The notes: a model not told the origin generated them from the sequence alone. Positions 18,937-29,926 are shown, counted from the stretch's first letter. The stretch: DNA of 64,000 bases from Mycoplasmopsis fermentans PG18 (GCF_000209735.1 NC_021002.1:364130-428129); one strand, 5' to 3'. Translations and numbers: made by a program.

Positions 18937-19385
18937 TATAATTAAAGTCCGGTAATATTTAAAATATTGCCGGGTGAATTTAGGCGCCCTTCACTCAGGC
19001 GCAAAAAATTATTGTTATCATTTATTTCATTGAAAAATATTTTTATCGATTTTTATAACTTTTATTAAATTACAATTAATTACATTTTCACATATCATTT
19101 ATTTATATTTGGTAGTTTATTAAATCATAATGTTTAAAAAACTCTTTTTAAAGTGTTGTTAGGGAATTTTAAATTCATATCAATATGCTCCTTTCTGTGG
19201 ATTTCTTTTTGTTTTAAAATAGAAATTTTGCATAATAAGAAAATCTTTAAAATTTCTTATATATATTGTTTTTTGTTAATATTATTATCGGGTATACATT
19301 TTTTATCCTCCTTTTAATATTATATTTATATTATGAATAATACGCGAAACAGGCGTGGCCTGTTTCGCTTTTATTATTTTTTTAG
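18937..19385 (+). ncRNA. Candidate uncharacterised structured RNA locus between rpoC and the SGNH gene
   Basis: No open frame of useful size is present on the plus strand for about 500 bases, yet the region has transcript-like ends. TATAAT lies at 18937-18942 (within TTGGTATATAAT), and a perfect 11-bp hairpin with a T-rich tail ends at 19385. The predicted RNA would start near 18949 with a perfect-but-one stem CCGGTAATATT/AATATTGCCGG. A second G+C-rich hairpin, GCGCC/GGCGC around CTTCACTCA, follows, and its loop can also pair with the preceding GTGAA. Such G+C-rich islands stand out in this genome. I could not match it to tmRNA, RNase P RNA or SRP RNA (no tRNA-like ends, no GAGGAAAGUCC, no SRP tetraloop core). 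It may instead be a decayed locus. Confidence 0.4.
19344..19385 (+). terminator. Strong terminator at the end of the RNA-like locus
   Basis: GCGAAACAGGC (19344-19354) and GCCTGTTTCGC (19358-19368) form a perfect 11-bp stem with a 3-base loop, followed by TTTTATTATTTTTTT. Confidence 0.85.
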
Positions 19386-19451
19386 TATAATAAGGTATAT
19401 TTATTACTTATAAATAAATTTAAGTATCTTAAATTTAATTAGGAGTCATTT

Positions 19452-22400
19452 ATGAAAATTAAACTAAAACAAACTTTGATTATTTTATCAACCACTTTAG
19501 TTGGCACAATTGCTCTAGCAACTGGGCTTAGTTTCTTACCAACAAAAGACAAAACAATTCCTCGTGGTAAACAATCTTTCAATGATGACCATAAAAATTA
19601 CAATGACCCTAATATTCCAAATTTACCTGGCAATAACGTTCCAACCAAAAACCCTAAACCTACATTAGTTTTAAAAAATCGACCTAAATCTGCAAATGCA
19701 ATTACTAAAGAAAATAGCATAAAATATTTAGCTTTAGGCGACTCAATTTCAGCTGGATTTAATGCTCAACTTGATAAAGATTATCCAGGACAATTAGTTA
19801 ATTCAAAAATTGAAGGTTTATCATTCCCAACTTATTTAGCTTCATTTTTCCAACAATTAGCAGACAAAAAATTAGAAAGTTTTGATAATAAAGCAGTTTC
19901 TGGAACAACCTTTAAACAATGAAATTTACTTTTAAATTATGATCCAAATAAACCTTTAGACCCAAAAGATTTGGCAGAATTAAACAAATATTTTGGAACT
20001 GATTTAGTAAATATTAAAAATGATTTAATTGCTAAAATTAAAAATGCAAACTTAATAACAGTTACTTTAGGTGCTAATGATTTCTTAAAGGATTTATTAT
20101 TTAAAATGGTAAGTAACATGCCAATTTTGGATTTAATTAAGCAAATTAAAAACAAAAATTTGGACTACAATATGTTAGTTTCACATTTTGATCAAGTTTT
20201 TAGAACACTTTTTGAACAACTTGAAAATCGTCAAAAACAATTTATTCAAACTATTAAAAGTCTAAATGATAAAGTTAATATTAATTTCATTGCTTATCCT
20301 TTACCATTAACTTTTATAATGGATTTAATTGATAAAGTGATTAACAAAGGCGATACAAATAATGCTTTAAGTATTGGTCAAACTATTTTAGATTTATTAA
20401 ATAAAAAGCTTAAATATACTGCAATTAGTCAAAAAACATATTACATAAATCCATATCAAAGTAGCTTTTGAAAACAAAATTTGAAGTTATTAACTCCAAA
20501 TATTTTTGATATACACCCTTCAAGTTTTGGCTACAAAAAAATGGCCATGGAAGTATTTGTTAAATTAATTAATCCATCTCGTGATATTAATAAATACCAT
20601 GAAAATAAAATTGAATGAGATAATAAATACTTACAAAGCGACCAAGATTCTTTTGAATACCAAATCGAAGTTAAAAATCCATTTGAAAAAATCAAAACTA
20701 TTTTCAAAAATAATTATGATGGTTACTTAAAAGAAAAAGATAGTTTCTTCTTAGCTTATGAAAATCAATTAAATGAAGGCAATTATATTAATAGAGTTTT
20801 AAACAATAATGGTTTAGCTGATTTCTTATTTGTTGATTTAATTAACTCAATGTTTAAATCAAAAATTTATGAAACTATTGATCCAAATAGAAAACTAGAA
20901 AAATTCATGCATCGTGATGACTATGCAAACCAAAAATCTTTACGTGACTGATTCTTTAATGGTCAATTTATGGCTAAATTTTTATATGATGTTCAAAAAC
21001 AATTATTTGAACAAGACTGAGATCAAGATAATTTACCAGGAGCTAAAGACTATCAATTTAAATACCTTTTAGAAGCAATTAAAACACAAACTTTAAAAGA
21101 AGAAAGAATTATTGAATTTATTACAAGTTTTTGTTCAAGTTCAGTAATTACAACTCAAAAAGATGAATTAAAAACCATTTTAGAAGAAATCTTTTCAAAT
21201 ATTGTTGCATATGAAGTTAAATATGAAGACATGCTTAAATTAGTTAAATCATTCTACAACGAAAATATCAGCAAATATATTTCACAAAATGATTTAGCAA
21301 GTTTATTGAAATTGGTTTTAAATACTAAATCAATTAAATCAGCTGTTGGTGATTTAGTTGTTGAATTAATTAACAGTGCTCCAGAATATGCAAAATGTAA
21401 AAGCATCAATGAATTATTTAATGTATTTATTAGTAATAAAAATAACCAAAACACCATTAAAAAATTCATTGAATCAATTGTTAATGACTTATTAAGTCAA
21501 AACGAATTTAAACAAATTGTTTCGCGTCTTGCAAGTAAAATAATTAAACAATATCCAGAATTATTTAAAGATATAGATGAAAATAATTTAACCAATTTAA
21601 TTTATGAATCATTATCACTTGGTGGTGAAATTAATAATGCTTTAGGGCTAGTGACGAAATTTGTCAACAGCCTTTTAAATGAGTTAACTACAACCAATAT
21701 TAAAGAATTTAAATTTGATAATGTAATTAAAAATACATTAACTGAAATTAAAACATTATTTGACAAAGACAATTGACAAGAATCAACATTTAATATTATT
21801 AAAATTGTTGCTAAATCTAACCTATACAAAAATCGATCAACAATTTCACAATTAATCAAAAATATCTTCAATTACTTAAATACTAAAAACTCATTTGCTA
21901 AGAGAATTGTTGATCTATTTTATGACAAAAATCAAGCAAAAATATCAGAATATATCTCAAAAGAAAATCTTACTAGTTTATTCGAAAAGGTCTTTAAAAC
22001 AGAAGAATTGAGCAATTTAATCTCACAACTTGTGAGTGATTTATTAAAAACAAATCAAACACAATTGATGGATGTAACAAATTTTTTTGATGCTATAAAA
22101 GTTATCTTTAAAAACTTTGTAAATACTTCAGCTTATGACTATATTTCACCTTTAATTAAGAAGGTATTTGAGTTTCCTGAAGCTAAAGACTTATTCAAAA
22201 AAGCAATGGCAAAAATACCAGCTCAAGAAGCTAAAAATCTTAATGACCGAGATGTAGCTGATATAGTAAGTTTTGTTCTAGATAACAACGAATTTAAAGA
22301 CATCTTGCAAGATTTTTTAGTAAAAGGTATTTTTGGCGATGCAATAACAATTGAAAAATTAAAAGATGCAAATAACATTATTAAATCATGACTTGCTAAT

Positions 22401-24818
22401 AAAGGAAGTGTTGACTATATTGTTCTTAAGGCTTCAAAATTTATTCTTGATGTTTCACAACAAAGTTCAATCAAAGGAATACTAACTTCATTAATTTATG
22501 AAGCATTATCTAAAGAAAGAAATTTAGTTAAAGATATTGATCAACAAGAAATGGAAAACTTTATTGGTGACTTCTTAACAATTATTCCTTCTTTAGATGA
22601 AGAATTTAGATTTATAAAAGATGTCTTAACCAAAATATTTAATGAATTAAAAGCAACCGGTAAAGCAATTGACTTTAAAAAAGTCATGAGCGAATTTGCT
22701 AAATGTATTAAAAATAAATTATTTAACAAGAATGATTGAGAAAAGAATACAGTTAAATTAATTAAAATTGCAATTACTAAAAAAACAATGAATAAGCATC
22801 AAGCATTTTTAAGAAAATTTGTTAAAAATATTCTTGTTTATGTCAGTGAAGATATAGCATTAGGTAAAAAACTATTTAAAAGCTTATCTGAAAAAGCACA
22901 CAAAATAATTGATAAACACATTGATGAAAATGACTTTAACAATATGTTTATTGACTTATTCCAACGCACTGAAGGTCTTCAAAGAATTATAGATAACATT
23001 CTTGATTCATTATTTAGCGATATTGATTCATATCAAAATGCAAATAGCTTAATTGACATTCTTAAAATTTATGTAATGCCTCAAGATCGTGCTGATCGTT
23101 TAGCTAAAAACTTAGAAGATGTTCTAAAAGAATTCTTGAAAAATGAAGCTCTTCATAAATTATTAAGAGGTCTATTTGAAGAAAATGTTGCTCCTTATGG
23201 AATTGATCCTAAGAGCCCAGGTAATAAAGCTTTAGTTGATGATTTATTAGCAAACTTGCATACATTCTTTGTTGATTTAAAAATATTGCCTAACTTAGCT
23301 AACTCAATGGTTGACAGCTTCAAAAAATACAATAACTTTAATGAAATTATTAAAAATATTGAACCGATTTTAGTCAATGGACTTAAATTAAAAGAATACT
23401 CATTTGTGGCTACAATTCTTAAAAATAATATTGTTAATAAACACAAAGAATCAATTAGAGATGATATCAACAAAGTTATCGCAGGTATCACTTCAAAAAT
23501 TAATTTAGTTAACAAATTTATCGATGACTTTAATTTAATTAAACCTATTAAAGATATGGGCCTAAGTGAAACAAAAGCACGTGATTTCTTAACTCAAGTT
23601 ATTCAGTCGCAAAACTTAAAAACTATAATAGATGTCTTTGTTAAAGAGCTTTTAGACAAAAACTTAGAATATGCTCAATTAAATTCATGACTTGAAGCTA
23701 TAAGCAAATTCATGAGTTCACCAAGCGCATTAATAATTAAAGGAACAATTAAACAATACATAACTGAATTATTTGAAAAGAATGAAGAAGTAGCTTTTAC
23801 AATTGGTAAACTTATAGCTAATGGTTGAAGAAAAGAACACTGAACTAATAGTGAAAATGATGACATTATTATTCAAAAATTCATTCGTTCATTTGGTATT
23901 GGATTACTTAAAACAAATATTTTAGATGATATTGTAGATAGCATTTTTGAAAGATTGAAGAGAATTAATACCTATGGCTTTGAAAAATTAATTGATAACT
24001 TAAGAGATGCTGCAAAAGAAGGAGCACTTAAGTTTATTAGCGAAGGTGGCAAAGTTAGATTATCAAAAATATTTGACCAAATACCTTTAATTAGAGATTT
24101 ACTTGCTAAAGTACCTCAAAAAGAATTTTCAGATTTTCTTAACTTAGCATTTAGTTCAACTCCTAAAAATGATACAGAAGGATTATTCAAAGTGATGTTT
24201 AATTCTGATAAAGGAACATCTAAATTTGAAGTTGGTATTGGAGCAAGCGGAATTATCGATATTCTTAAAGGTAAAGTTGGTGATTTAGTTTCAGCTATTG
24301 CTTCACCTCTTGTTAAAGAATTCTTTAAACAAGCAAGTGAACAAAATTATAGTGATCATAATACATTAAGAAAAACTAATACAGGCTTCCAAGCTTTATG
24401 AAGATTTTATAGCTTTTTAGCTTCAGTATTGTATTCAAACACACCAAGTGGATTGTTTTGAAATGGAACAAGTTTGACAGCTGAAGCTTACTTAATGGAT
24501 GGTTTTGTCAAAGCATTCAAAGATAACGTAAAAGACTATAAAACAGCCTTATTGGCAAAATATGGTGATAAAAGTTTAATAGGATTTAATAATAGTTTTG
24601 ACCCTCTTGATTATTACTTAAGTGGTATGACAACAGTAAATTATTGAACTGGAACTCTTCATAGTCGCTCAAACAGTTTAAATGACTCTAGATATGGTAG
24701 TGATCATGTTCTAACTTACATTTATTACAAAGACAAAAAAGATTCTAAATTTACAAACAAAAAATTCAAGCAAGCATTAATTGAATATATGCATCAAGGT
24801 TACATGCCTTATAAATAA
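19452..24818 (+). CDS. Giant membrane-anchored SGNH/GDSL hydrolase
   Basis: A 1,788-residue protein, in one frame with many TGA Trp codons. Residues about 8-29 (TLIILSTTLVGTIALATGL) form a signal anchor, and there is no lipobox Cys. Residues about 90-370 are an SGNH/GDSL esterase domain: block I LALGDSISAG (catalytic Ser98), block III TVTLGANDF (Asn209), and block V DIHPSSFGYKKMA (Asp353 and His355). Classical GDSL enzymes are 200-350 residues, so the remaining 1,400 residues are an extension. That part is a long series of amphipathic helices with recurring patterns such as FIESIVNDLL, FVNSLLNEL and ISQLVSDLL, ending in an aromatic-rich segment. Probable role: a cell-surface lipase or esterase acting on host lipids or glycans. 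The substrate cannot be read from sequence. The start has an AGGAG site 6 bases upstream, and the stop is 18 bases before pepM42. Confidence 0.85.
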
Positions 24819-24836
24819 AAATAGAAAGAAGATATT

Positions 24837-25922
24837 ATGAATAAAAAAGAATTTAAAAAGAGATTAATTGAATACTGCGAAACGGAAGGATTGAGCAGAT
24901 ATGAAGAAAATGTAGCTCATGCATTAGTGAAAAATATAAATTCAAAAAACTTTGAAGTTAACTATGACAATTTTGGATCTTTAATTTTGCATAAAAAATC
25001 AAAAGTTAAAGATGCTCCTAAATTTATGATAGCTGCTCATATGGATGAAGTTGGTTATTTAGTACGTCAAATTCATGAAGATGGACAAATTCTTTTAAGC
25101 TCAGTTGGTGGAATTTGAGCAAATGTCGCAATAGGCACTAAAGCAACTTTAATTACTAGTGACAATAAAAGATATAGCGGACTTTTCGGACACACTTCAG
25201 TTCACATTATGGAAGCAGAAGCTAGAAATAGAGCGGTAACAAATAAAGAAATTTATGCTGATTTTGGCTTTAAAAACAAAGAAGAGGCATTAAAGAAAAA
25301 TGTTCAAATTGGTGATCGTGTTTTAATGTCGGGTGAAACAATCAATTTTGACAATGAAAACTTAGTTGGAGCTAAAGCTATGGACAATAGAGCTGGAGTT
25401 ACAACACTAGAATATATAGCTCATCAATTAAAAGATTTAGACTTAGCAGTTGATTTATATTTAGTTGGAACAGTTCAAGAAGAAGTAGGTACTAGAGGTG
25501 CTAAAACCTCAGTTACTGTTATTGATCCTCAAATTGCAATAGCACTAGATACAACCAGCACTCATGATACTATTGGTACTATTGCGGGTACTACCGCACT
25601 AGGTAAAGGCGCAGCCATTAGAATCATGGATGGAGCTATGATGGCTAATCCAAGACTAGTTGAATTAATGTGTAAAATAGGCAGAAAAGAAAAAATCAAA
25701 CACTACAAATTTGTTGCTATGGGTGGCGGTACTGATGCTAGTGCGCTTCAATATGCTAAAGGTGGAGCAGCCACTTTAACTATCTCTTTAGCTCAAAGAT
25801 ATCTTCATTCTCCAATTGGAGTTTGTGACATAGAAGACTTGATGGCAGCTGGTGATTTAATTGTTGAAACAGTTAAAGCAATTAATCCTAAAGTTTACGA
25901 TCAAGAAATTAAATATCATTAA
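24837..25922 (+). CDS. M42 family metallopeptidase (glutamyl/leucyl aminopeptidase type)
   Basis: A 361-residue peptidase, normal length for M42. These are cytoplasmic, di-metal aminopeptidases that form tetrahedral complexes and trim short peptides. Metal and catalytic residues are visible in order: AAHMDEVGYLV (first His and Asp), AMDNRAG (bridging Asp), VQEEVGTRGA (catalytic Glu and metal Glu), IALDTT (Asp) and YLHSPIG (last His). It starts behind AGAAAGAAG and lies 18 bases downstream of the giant SGNH gene, so it may be co-transcribed with it. Peptide scavenging suits an amino-acid auxotroph. Confidence 0.9.
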
Positions 25923-25988
25923 TATTTGTGTTAAATAACTTTTACTTTATAATATTAAATAAGTTATCACAAAAATGAGGAGGTTAAT

Positions 25989-26225
25989 ATGGGTACAGGT
26001 TCATGAATCGGATTAGTTATTGGTATGGCAATCTTATTCTTTTTAATGGGTGGTTTTATTGCTTTTATCGTTTCAAAGAAAATGTTCGAAAAACAAATTA
26101 AAGAAAACCCTCCTATTACTGAAAAAATGATTAGAGCTATGTTCTTACAAATGGGAAGAAAAGCTTCAGAATCACAAATTAAAGCTGTTATGCGTTCAAT
26201 GACAAATGCTAAAGATGAAAAATAA
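25989..26225 (+). CDS. yneF: YneF/UPF0154 family small membrane protein
   Basis: A 78-residue protein with one N-terminal membrane segment (IGLVIGMAILFFLMGGFIAF) and a basic cytoplasmic tail carrying the family pattern KQIKENPPITEKMIRAMFLQMGRKASESQIK. This is the layout of the UPF0154 (YneF) family, conserved in Firmicutes and Mollicutes, function unknown. An AGGAGG site lies 5 bases before the ATG. It ends at a bidirectional terminator shared with topA. Confidence 0.9.
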
Positions 26226-26246
26226 TAATTGTAATAATTTGCAAGC

Positions 26247-26292
26247 AAAATAAAATATTTGCCCTAGTTAGTGAGCAAATATTTTATTTTTT
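26247..26292. terminator. Bidirectional terminator between yneF and topA
   Basis: AAAATAAAATATTTGC (26247-26262) and GCAAATATTTTATTTT (26275-26290) form a perfect 16-bp stem. A-rich and T-rich flanks allow termination in both directions. The topA stop codon at 26284-26286 lies within the right arm. Confidence 0.85.
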
Positions 26293-28164
26293 CTTTTTAA
26301 AGAATCATCTTCTTTTTGGTCTTTTGTTTTCTTCTCCTTCAACACTACGAGCATAGTGACATTTAGGGAAGTTAGCACAACCAACAAATTTTGTATCATT
26401 TCTTTTATTATTACGAACAATTAATTCACCGCCATCATCTGGACATTTTTCATTTAAATATTCAAGTGCAATAGCAATTAATTCTAATGTTTCAGTTGCA
26501 TTTTCATAAGTCTTATTAAAACGTTTTCAAAAATCATACATAATAGGTTGAACAGTAGTTTTATTTGAAGCAATTAAGTCTAATTGTTCTTCAACTTCAG
26601 CTGTATAGCCTTCATTAATAATATCTGGAAAACCATCTAATAATTTACTTAAAACTAAACGGCCAAATTCTGTATGATGTAAACTTTTATCAATATTTTC
26701 AAAATATTTTCTTTCCAAGTTTACTGCAACAGTAGTTGCAAAAGTTGAAGGACGTCCAACTTTAATATTATCTAAAGCTTCAATTAATGAACCTTCAGTG
26801 TAACGAGCTGGTGGTTTAGTTTCATGATTTGTTATTTGATATTCTAAAACATCCACTTTTTGTTGTATTTGATAATTAGGATCTTCAATATCTTCATTTT
26901 CATTTTTAACAAGATAGTAACCTGGGAATATGGTTTTACTTACATTAGCTTTAAAAGTTAACTTATTTTTTTTAAAGGTATAAGTTTTATTAGCTTTAAT
27001 TGGTGGATTAATTAAAGACATAAGTGTGTGTTCATAAATTAGCTTATAAACAATGTATTCACTATTATCTAAATTAAATTTAGCTTTAGCAACTTCAGGC
27101 AGTAAGTTTATATCAGTTGGTCTAATAGCTTCATGGGCATCTTGATCGCCTGCAAAGCCTTTGATTTCTTGAAGAATATATTCTTCACCGAATTTATTTT
27201 TAATATAACTTCTAGCAATATTTAAGAAATGTTGACTCAATCTAGTACTATCAGTTCTAGGATAACTAATCAAACCACCATCACCATAACCTTCATAAAG
27301 TTTTTGAGCTGCAATTTGAGTTTGTTTAGAAGTTAGCGGACTTTTCTTATATAAAACTGCTTGTTTAAGTGGCGTATATTTAGCTAAAGTTTTTCTTGCT
27401 TCTTTAATATCTTCTACTTCTAAAACATTAATTGGTTCAATGCTAATTTGTTCTTTAACTTTTTCTAATTCTTCAGGATAAACTCAGTTTTTTTCTGCTG
27501 CTGGATGTTTATCTATATAAATAGAAGCACTTAATGTTTCATTTAATTTAGCTTCAACTTTGTGATAACCACGAGGCACAAATGCATTAATTTCATCTTC
27601 ACGATCAACTACTAATTTAAGAGCAATTGATTGTACACGTCCTGCACTTGGAGTACGAGGACTATTTGAAATTTTCTTTTGCATTAATTGGCTTAATTTG
27701 AAACCAATAATTCTATCAAGCATTCTTCTTGCTTTTTGTGAATTAATTAAATTTTGATCTAGTTCTGTTGGATTTTGAATTGCTTTTTGAATAGCTTCTT
27801 TTGTTATTTCATTGTATTTAATACGGTAGTATTTTTTCTTATTTTTATTACGATCTTTTTCAATTAAAAAGTTAACTATGTGATCTCCAATTGCTTCTCC
27901 TTCTCTATCAGGGTCAGTTGCAATATAAATAACATCGGCTTTTGCTATGGCTTCTTTAAGGTTTTTAATAACATTTTTTTTACTATTGTCTAATGAGTAA
28001 AAAGGCTCTCAATTTTCTAAATCAATTCCTAAACCTTGTTCGCCTTTCCTAGTACTCATAATAGCGATATGACCAACAGAAGCAATCACATCATAATCGC
28101 TTCCTAAATATTTTTTAATTGTCTCAACTTTGTTTGGAGATTCCACTATAACTAAATTATTCAT
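26284..28164 (-). CDS. topA: DNA topoisomerase I
   Basis: A 626-residue type IA topoisomerase that relaxes negative supercoils. The N-terminal Toprim domain [20 protein letters not shown] is followed by [15 protein letters not shown] with acidic metal ligands. [22 protein letters not shown] is the conserved DNA-binding block. The catalytic Tyr (about 301) is in the [12 protein letters not shown] motif. The C-terminal zinc ribbon is [11 protein letters not shown]...[16 protein letters not shown]: the usual second Cys of the CPxCGG motif is Asp, so one metal ligand is missing. It is a single gene on the minus strand, with the dispersed element about 150 bases upstream. Confidence 0.96.
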
Positions 28165-28316
28165 AACTTTAATTTATCACAATCTTGCAATCTTGTTATC
28201 ATTTTTTTAGCTATTTTTTTGCCTTATTATATTTAATATTAAAGTATTAATATTAGAGTCAAAAATATTTAAAAATTTATTTACACAAAAATTTCACTAT
28301 TGAGCATTTAACTTAA

Positions 28317-28347
28317 TTTGCCTATTTTATAGTGCTTTTAGTCAAAA
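28317..28347 (+). repeat. Dispersed intergenic element, copy 3
   Basis: TTTGCCTATTTTATAGTG followed by CTTTTAGTCAAAA. The core matches CCTGTTTTATAGTGCTTTTGG at 57.9 kb with few changes. Confidence 0.5.
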
Positions 28348-28485
28348 CTTCAAATTTACGAATTTATATTTTTAAATATAATTTATTTAACATAATTCTT
28401 TTTATTGAAAAATAGTTATTTTTTTACTAGCTAGTAATTAAATTATATATATAATATAACAGAGTATTTTATTAGGATAATAATA

Positions 28486-28522
28486 CTCCTTGGTCACTTA
28501 AGACCCTGAAGTCCAAAAGGAG
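28486..28522 (+). promoter_or_regulatory. Candidate S6:S18 autoregulatory leader before rpsF
   Basis: CTCCTTGG (28486-28493) can pair with CCAAAAGGAG (28513-28522), which contains the rpsF Shine-Dalgarno. Inside this, GGTC (28492-28495) can pair with GACC (28502-28505). Bacterial rpsF-ssb-rpsR operons often have a leader bound by the S6:S18 complex. The position fits, but I could not verify the conserved bulge. Confidence 0.4.
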
Positions 28523-28527
28523 AAAGA

Positions 28528-29001
28528 ATGCACAAATATGAAATTATGATGATACTTGATCCTAAGGCAGATGCCAAGAAGAGCATTGACTTAGTTGAAA
28601 GTATTTTCAAAAAATCAAATGTTAAAAAAGCTGAAAAGCTTGAAAGAACTGACTTAGCATATCCAATCAAAGGATCATTAAAAGCTCAATACTTACTTTT
28701 TGAAATTGAAGCTGAAAGTCACTTAATTGCTGAATTAACTCGTCGTGTTAATATCTCAAAAGATATTTGAAGACATTTAGCAATTAACTTAGATTCTGAA
28801 AGAGGATATGGGAAAGTTAAAAAAGAAAGCCATAGAGCAAAATATGAAGAAAAGAAAGAATTCAAAAAATCAAATAAATCAGCTGAAGCTGGTGAAAAAG
28901 TAGCTGAAGAAAAAGCTGCTAAAAAACCTAGATCAGCTAAAAAAGAATCACAAGAAAAAGAAGTTAAACCACGTCAAAGTAAAGCTAAAAAAGTTGAATA
29001 G
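28528..29001 (+). CDS. rpsF: 30S ribosomal protein S6
   Basis: A 157-residue S6 starting MHKYEIMMILDPKADAKKSI. The first about 95 residues form the ferredoxin-like S6 domain (YPIKGSLKAQYLLFEIEA and the LTRRVNISKDIWRHL region with one TGA Trp). S6 proteins are usually 95-135 residues. Here a Lys/Glu-rich, low-complexity tail of about 50 residues follows, as in several mycoplasmas. It binds S18 on the 30S platform. It is the first gene of rpsF-ssb-rpsR, behind an AAGGAG site. Confidence 0.95.
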
Positions 29002-29028
29002 TTAATTAACTTCTCGTAAGGAGAAAGC

Positions 29029-29568
29029 ATGAACAAAGTATTACTTGTAGGTCGTATTTCAAATGATATAAGAATGTACAGAACAAATAGTGGCATTTCA
29101 TATGCTAGAACTTCTATAGCAGTAAATCGTCGTTCTTCAAATGACAAAATTACTGATTTTATTCCTATTGTTGCATGAAGAAATTCAGCAGAATTTTTAA
29201 ATAACTATGCTTCAAAAGGAGCTCTTGTTTCAATTGAAGGTTCATTTACTTCATCACAATATGAAGGACAAAATGGAACAGTTTGATCATATGAAGTTAC
29301 AGTTGACAATATTTCATTACTTGAACCTCGTTCAGTAAGAGAACAAAGAACAGGCAAAAGTGGAGAATATTCAGCAACAACTCCTTCATTTAATCAAGCA
29401 AATTATCAACAATCTAAAAATCAAAATACAACTAAAAAAGCAGCATCAAGCCAAACTAAAAATAATTCAAAACAAAATGAAAACCAATTTGGTGGATTTT
29501 TACTTGATGGCGAAGATGAAAATGAAGATAGCTATCATACATTTTCAATTGATGTTGATGAAAATTAG
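29029..29568 (+). CDS. ssb: Single-stranded DNA-binding protein
   Basis: A 179-residue SSB. The N-terminal OB-fold is clear: MNKVLLVGRISNDIRMYRTN, then the SYARTSIAVNRR block, FIPIVAWRNSAEFLNNYASKGALVSIEG and YEVTVDNISLLEPR. A Gln/Asn/Ser-rich linker follows. The end is acidic, finishing FSIDVDEN, in place of the canonical DDDIPF tip. It protects single-stranded DNA and recruits partners through its tail. It sits between rpsF and rpsR, with GTAAGGAGAAAGC before the ATG. Confidence 0.95.
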
Positions 29569-29579
29569 TAAGGAGAATC

Positions 29580-29834
29580 ATGGTATTTAATAACAAAAAG
29601 AAAAATAACTTTAGACGTCGTAGATGTGAAACTTGTGATCAAAAATTAACTTATGTTGATTACAAAGATGTTGAATTCTTAAGCAAATTTATTACAGCAA
29701 CAGGTCAAATTAAACCTCACTCAGCTACTGGTGCATGTGCAAAAGATCAAAGAAAAATTGCAAATGCAATCAAAAGAGCTCGTTTTATGGCACTTATTCC
29801 TTATTCAAAAGATCGTGTTCGTTTAGTTAAATAA
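29580..29834 (+). CDS. rpsR: 30S ribosomal protein S18
   Basis: An 84-residue S18. The family core is visible in VDYKDVEFLSKFITATGQI and the basic DQRKIANAIKRARFMALIPY. It keeps a RRCETC pair near the N-terminus and another Cys in TGACAKDQR, as in zinc-type S18. It binds S6 on the 30S platform. It is the last gene of the operon, 11 bases after ssb, and is followed by a terminator. Confidence 0.96.
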   Translation: MVFNNKKKNNFRRRRCETCDQKLTYVDYKDVEFLSKFITATGQIKPHSATGACAKDQRKIANAIKRARFMALIPYSKDRVRLVK

Positions 29835-29860
29835 TTTAATTATTTATAAATATTAATTTA

Positions 29861-29885
29861 ATCACCTAACTAGGTGATTTTATTT
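29861..29885 (+). terminator. Terminator of rpsF-ssb-rpsR
   Basis: ATCACCT (29861-29867) and AGGTGAT (29872-29878) form a perfect stem with an AACT loop, followed by TTTATTTTA. Confidence 0.8.
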
Positions 29886-29911
29886 TACTTATTCACTTAA
29901 AAAATAAGTTA

Positions 29912-29926
29912 TATAATTGAAACACT
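29912..29926 (+). promoter_or_regulatory. Promoter -10 box of tsaC, near-leaderless
   Basis: TATAATTGAAA starts at 29912, and the ATG follows 9 bases after the box. There is no Shine-Dalgarno. Confidence 0.55.

Larger units (their letters stand above)
28165..28527. other. Divergent intergenic region, topA and rpsF
   Basis: No gene seen. It holds a dispersed-element copy (28317-28347), the rpsF promoter (TATAAT at 28450-28455) and a leader of about 66 bases with a hairpin that can sequester the rpsF ribosome-binding site. Confidence 0.6.

Noticed and set aside
18937-19385. Housekeeping RNA (tmRNA, RNase P RNA or SRP RNA) for the RNA-like locus
   Set aside because: AAAGTCCGG near the 5' end recalls RNase P RNA, but GAGGAAAGUCC and the other conserved regions are absent. 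There are no tRNA-like ends for tmRNA and no SRP core.
22541-22729. Minus-strand open frames inside the giant SGNH gene (also 21254-21469, 21602-21871, 23195-23515)
   Set aside because: They lie antisense to a strongly coding frame and show only the mirrored composition of A+T-rich codons. No ribosome-binding sites or family motifs.
29360-29590. A 76-codon plus-strand frame inside ssb
   Set aside because: It is the out-of-frame shadow of the Gln/Asn/Lys-rich SSB linker. SSB itself is clear.
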